Below are positions 55,923 to 56,856 of a stretch of 56,856 nucleotides of DNA, one piece after another. Below the pieces are notes generated by a model. It worked only from the letters and a program-made list of their open reading frames with translations. It had not been told where the DNA came from and did not search any database. This stretch comes from Citreicella sp. C3M06 (GTDB lineage Bacteria; Pseudomonadota; Alphaproteobacteria; Rhodobacterales; Rhodobacteraceae), in NCBI RefSeq assembly GCF_018860705.1, contig NZ_JAHKQA010000081.1, forward strand, positions 5,504-62,359, in the 5' to 3' direction. Position 1 is the first letter of the stretch. Every line of letters starts with the position of its first letter. The translations under genes and the position numbers were made by a program.

Positions 55923-56558
55923 CTACCACGCCTCGCTCTCGAGCAGCCAGTGGTGCACCGCCTCGGCGGTGGCGTCATAGGCCGCGCGGCCAAGCGCCTC
56001 TCCGGCGGCGGTGTGCTTGCCGACAAAGGCGTGTTCTCCGGGCGGGGCGGCGACAGCGATGCAATCGGTGCCCGTGCCGGTGGCGCGCCCGGTTGGCAGT
56101 TCCACGCCCGCGTCGAGCACGGCAGCGGTGCGCGCCTCGGCGACAAGGCTGAGCGCTTCGATCAGGGCAACGTCTGACAGCGGCTGGCTGAGACGCAGGG
56201 CGATGTTGATGGTACCCCAATCCTTCCACGTTCGCGGCAGGCGGGTGCCGATGCGCTCGGCATTGCTAAGCCCGGCGGTGACCATGGCCGTGGCGGTGGT
56301 GTCTTCGACCGTTGCCTTGCGGCGCACATGGGCCGAGAGCTTGCGCGAGGTGAGAAAACACACCTCATCCTGCGCCCCGATGGCCGTCAGCTCTCCGCGC
56401 AGCCACGCAAATGCATCCAGCTCGGGCGTCAGATCGGCATCGCGCACCTCACGCCAGAGGATCCTTTGCGCATCCCGGAAGCCGCCGTTATGCGGCGCAA
56501 AGCTGAGAACGCGGTGCGGGGCGCCGAGGGGAAAGGTGAGCCAGGGAGGAGGGAGCAT
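55923..56558 (-). CDS. cbiZ: Adenosylcobinamide amidohydrolase
   Basis: 211 residues. LTFPLGAPHRVLSFAPHNGGF, TPELDAFAWLRGELTAIGAQ, VCFLTSRKLSAHVRR, MVTAGLSNAERIGTRLP and WGTINIALRLSQPLSD are CbiZ signatures. The enzyme cuts the aminopropanol side chain from adenosylcobinamide, allowing salvage of imported corrinoids. Start at ATG 56558 after TAAGGG; the frame continues upstream another 99 codons but that part matches nothing. No other cobalamin gene is in the window. Confidence 0.88.
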   Translation of the reverse strand: MLPPPWLTFPLGAPHRVLSFAPHNGGFRDAQRILWREVRDADLTPELDAFAWLRGELTAIGAQDEVCFLTSRKLSAHVRRKATVEDTTATAMVTAGLSNAERIGTRLPRTWKDWGTINIALRLSQPLSDVALIEALSLVAEARTAAVLDAGVELPTGRATGTGTDCIAVAAPPGEHAFVGKHTAAGEALGRAAYDATAEAVHHWLLESEAW

Positions 56559-56856
56559 GACGGCCCTTATCTGAGCGATGTTCCGGCGGGTATCGCTGTG
56601 AATATACAGACGGGCCCCGAGGATCGAGGCATAAATCGCCGAGTCGGTCTTTGCGCCGGAAGTGCGCTCACAGCCATTATTCAGCCCTGCCAACTGTATT
56701 GCGGGCGATACGATTCTTATCCTGCGAAGCGGTCGCACCCTGTGGATCGCCGCCGCCGATGCGTTCGGTATCGTCAAGGCCCATGCCCTTGTCGAAGGCA
56801 ACAAGTGCACAGCCTTCATGAGGGCGGTGACGTTCCTGAGGACGTTGTTGCACATA
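56559..56856. other. Right-end 298 bp, no gene; possible IS5-type end
   Basis: No convincing gene. The window ends GTTGTTGCACATA, resembling the GTTGCACAAA terminal sequence near 8493 and common at the ends of IS5-type elements. An element may begin just beyond the edge. Confidence 0.3.

Overview
This window looks like chromosomal DNA of a marine alphaproteobacterium of the Roseobacter group (Rhodobacteraceae). It is GC-rich. It carries roseobacter-type trimethylamine monooxygenase (Tmm), TMAO demethylase (Tdm) and a complete N-methylglutamate pathway, plus ectoine synthesis with its MarR regulator and RTX proteins that lack signal peptides. I see no tRNA, rRNA, CRISPR array or complete insertion sequence.

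Layout. 1-3909: the end of a large RTX protein, then a graveyard of decayed IS481 and IS256 transposases. 3910-7379: a carnitine-degradation set (carnitine dehydrogenase/thioesterase fusion, BKACE enzyme, GATase1-like AraC regulator). 7387-11203: an HSL-type hydrolase, an IS5 remnant and an SGNH-hydrolase/RTX fusion. 11204-15692: housekeeping genes (J-domain protein, BolA, DUF4177, acetate kinase, enoyl-ACP reductase, NYN/LOTUS protein).

15813-41891 is a methylated-amine catabolic island. Amt and a 54-residue membrane protein run left; a glutamine-synthetase-like ligase coupled to a P450 runs right. A GMC oxidoreductase and a MetX-like hydrolase run left; tmm-tdm-kinase-DMGDH-like-XRE/cupin regulator run right. 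Then come mgsABC, gmaS, mgdABCD and purU. Together they oxidise trimethylamine to TMAO, demethylate TMAO to dimethylamine plus formaldehyde, and turn monomethylamine through gamma-glutamylmethylamide and N-methylglutamate into a C1 unit on tetrahydrofolate, with ammonium handled by Amt. The dimethylamine step (DmmDABC) and the TMAO importer (TmoXWV) are not in the window. The ligase/P450 and GMC/MetX-like pairs have no assigned substrate and are the best candidates for undescribed chemistry.

42072-43670 holds decayed remains of a 2-oxoacid:ferredoxin oxidoreductase beta subunit and a GltD-like flavoprotein. 43892-47188 is a divergent oxyR/katG peroxide-defence pair. 47452-53575 is ectABC-ask with divergent ectR and a SARP-type regulator. 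53987-56558 holds a small cytochrome c, a lipoprotein with a zinc-protease-like motif, a DUF1194 protein and CbiZ. The right edge may be entering another IS5-type element.
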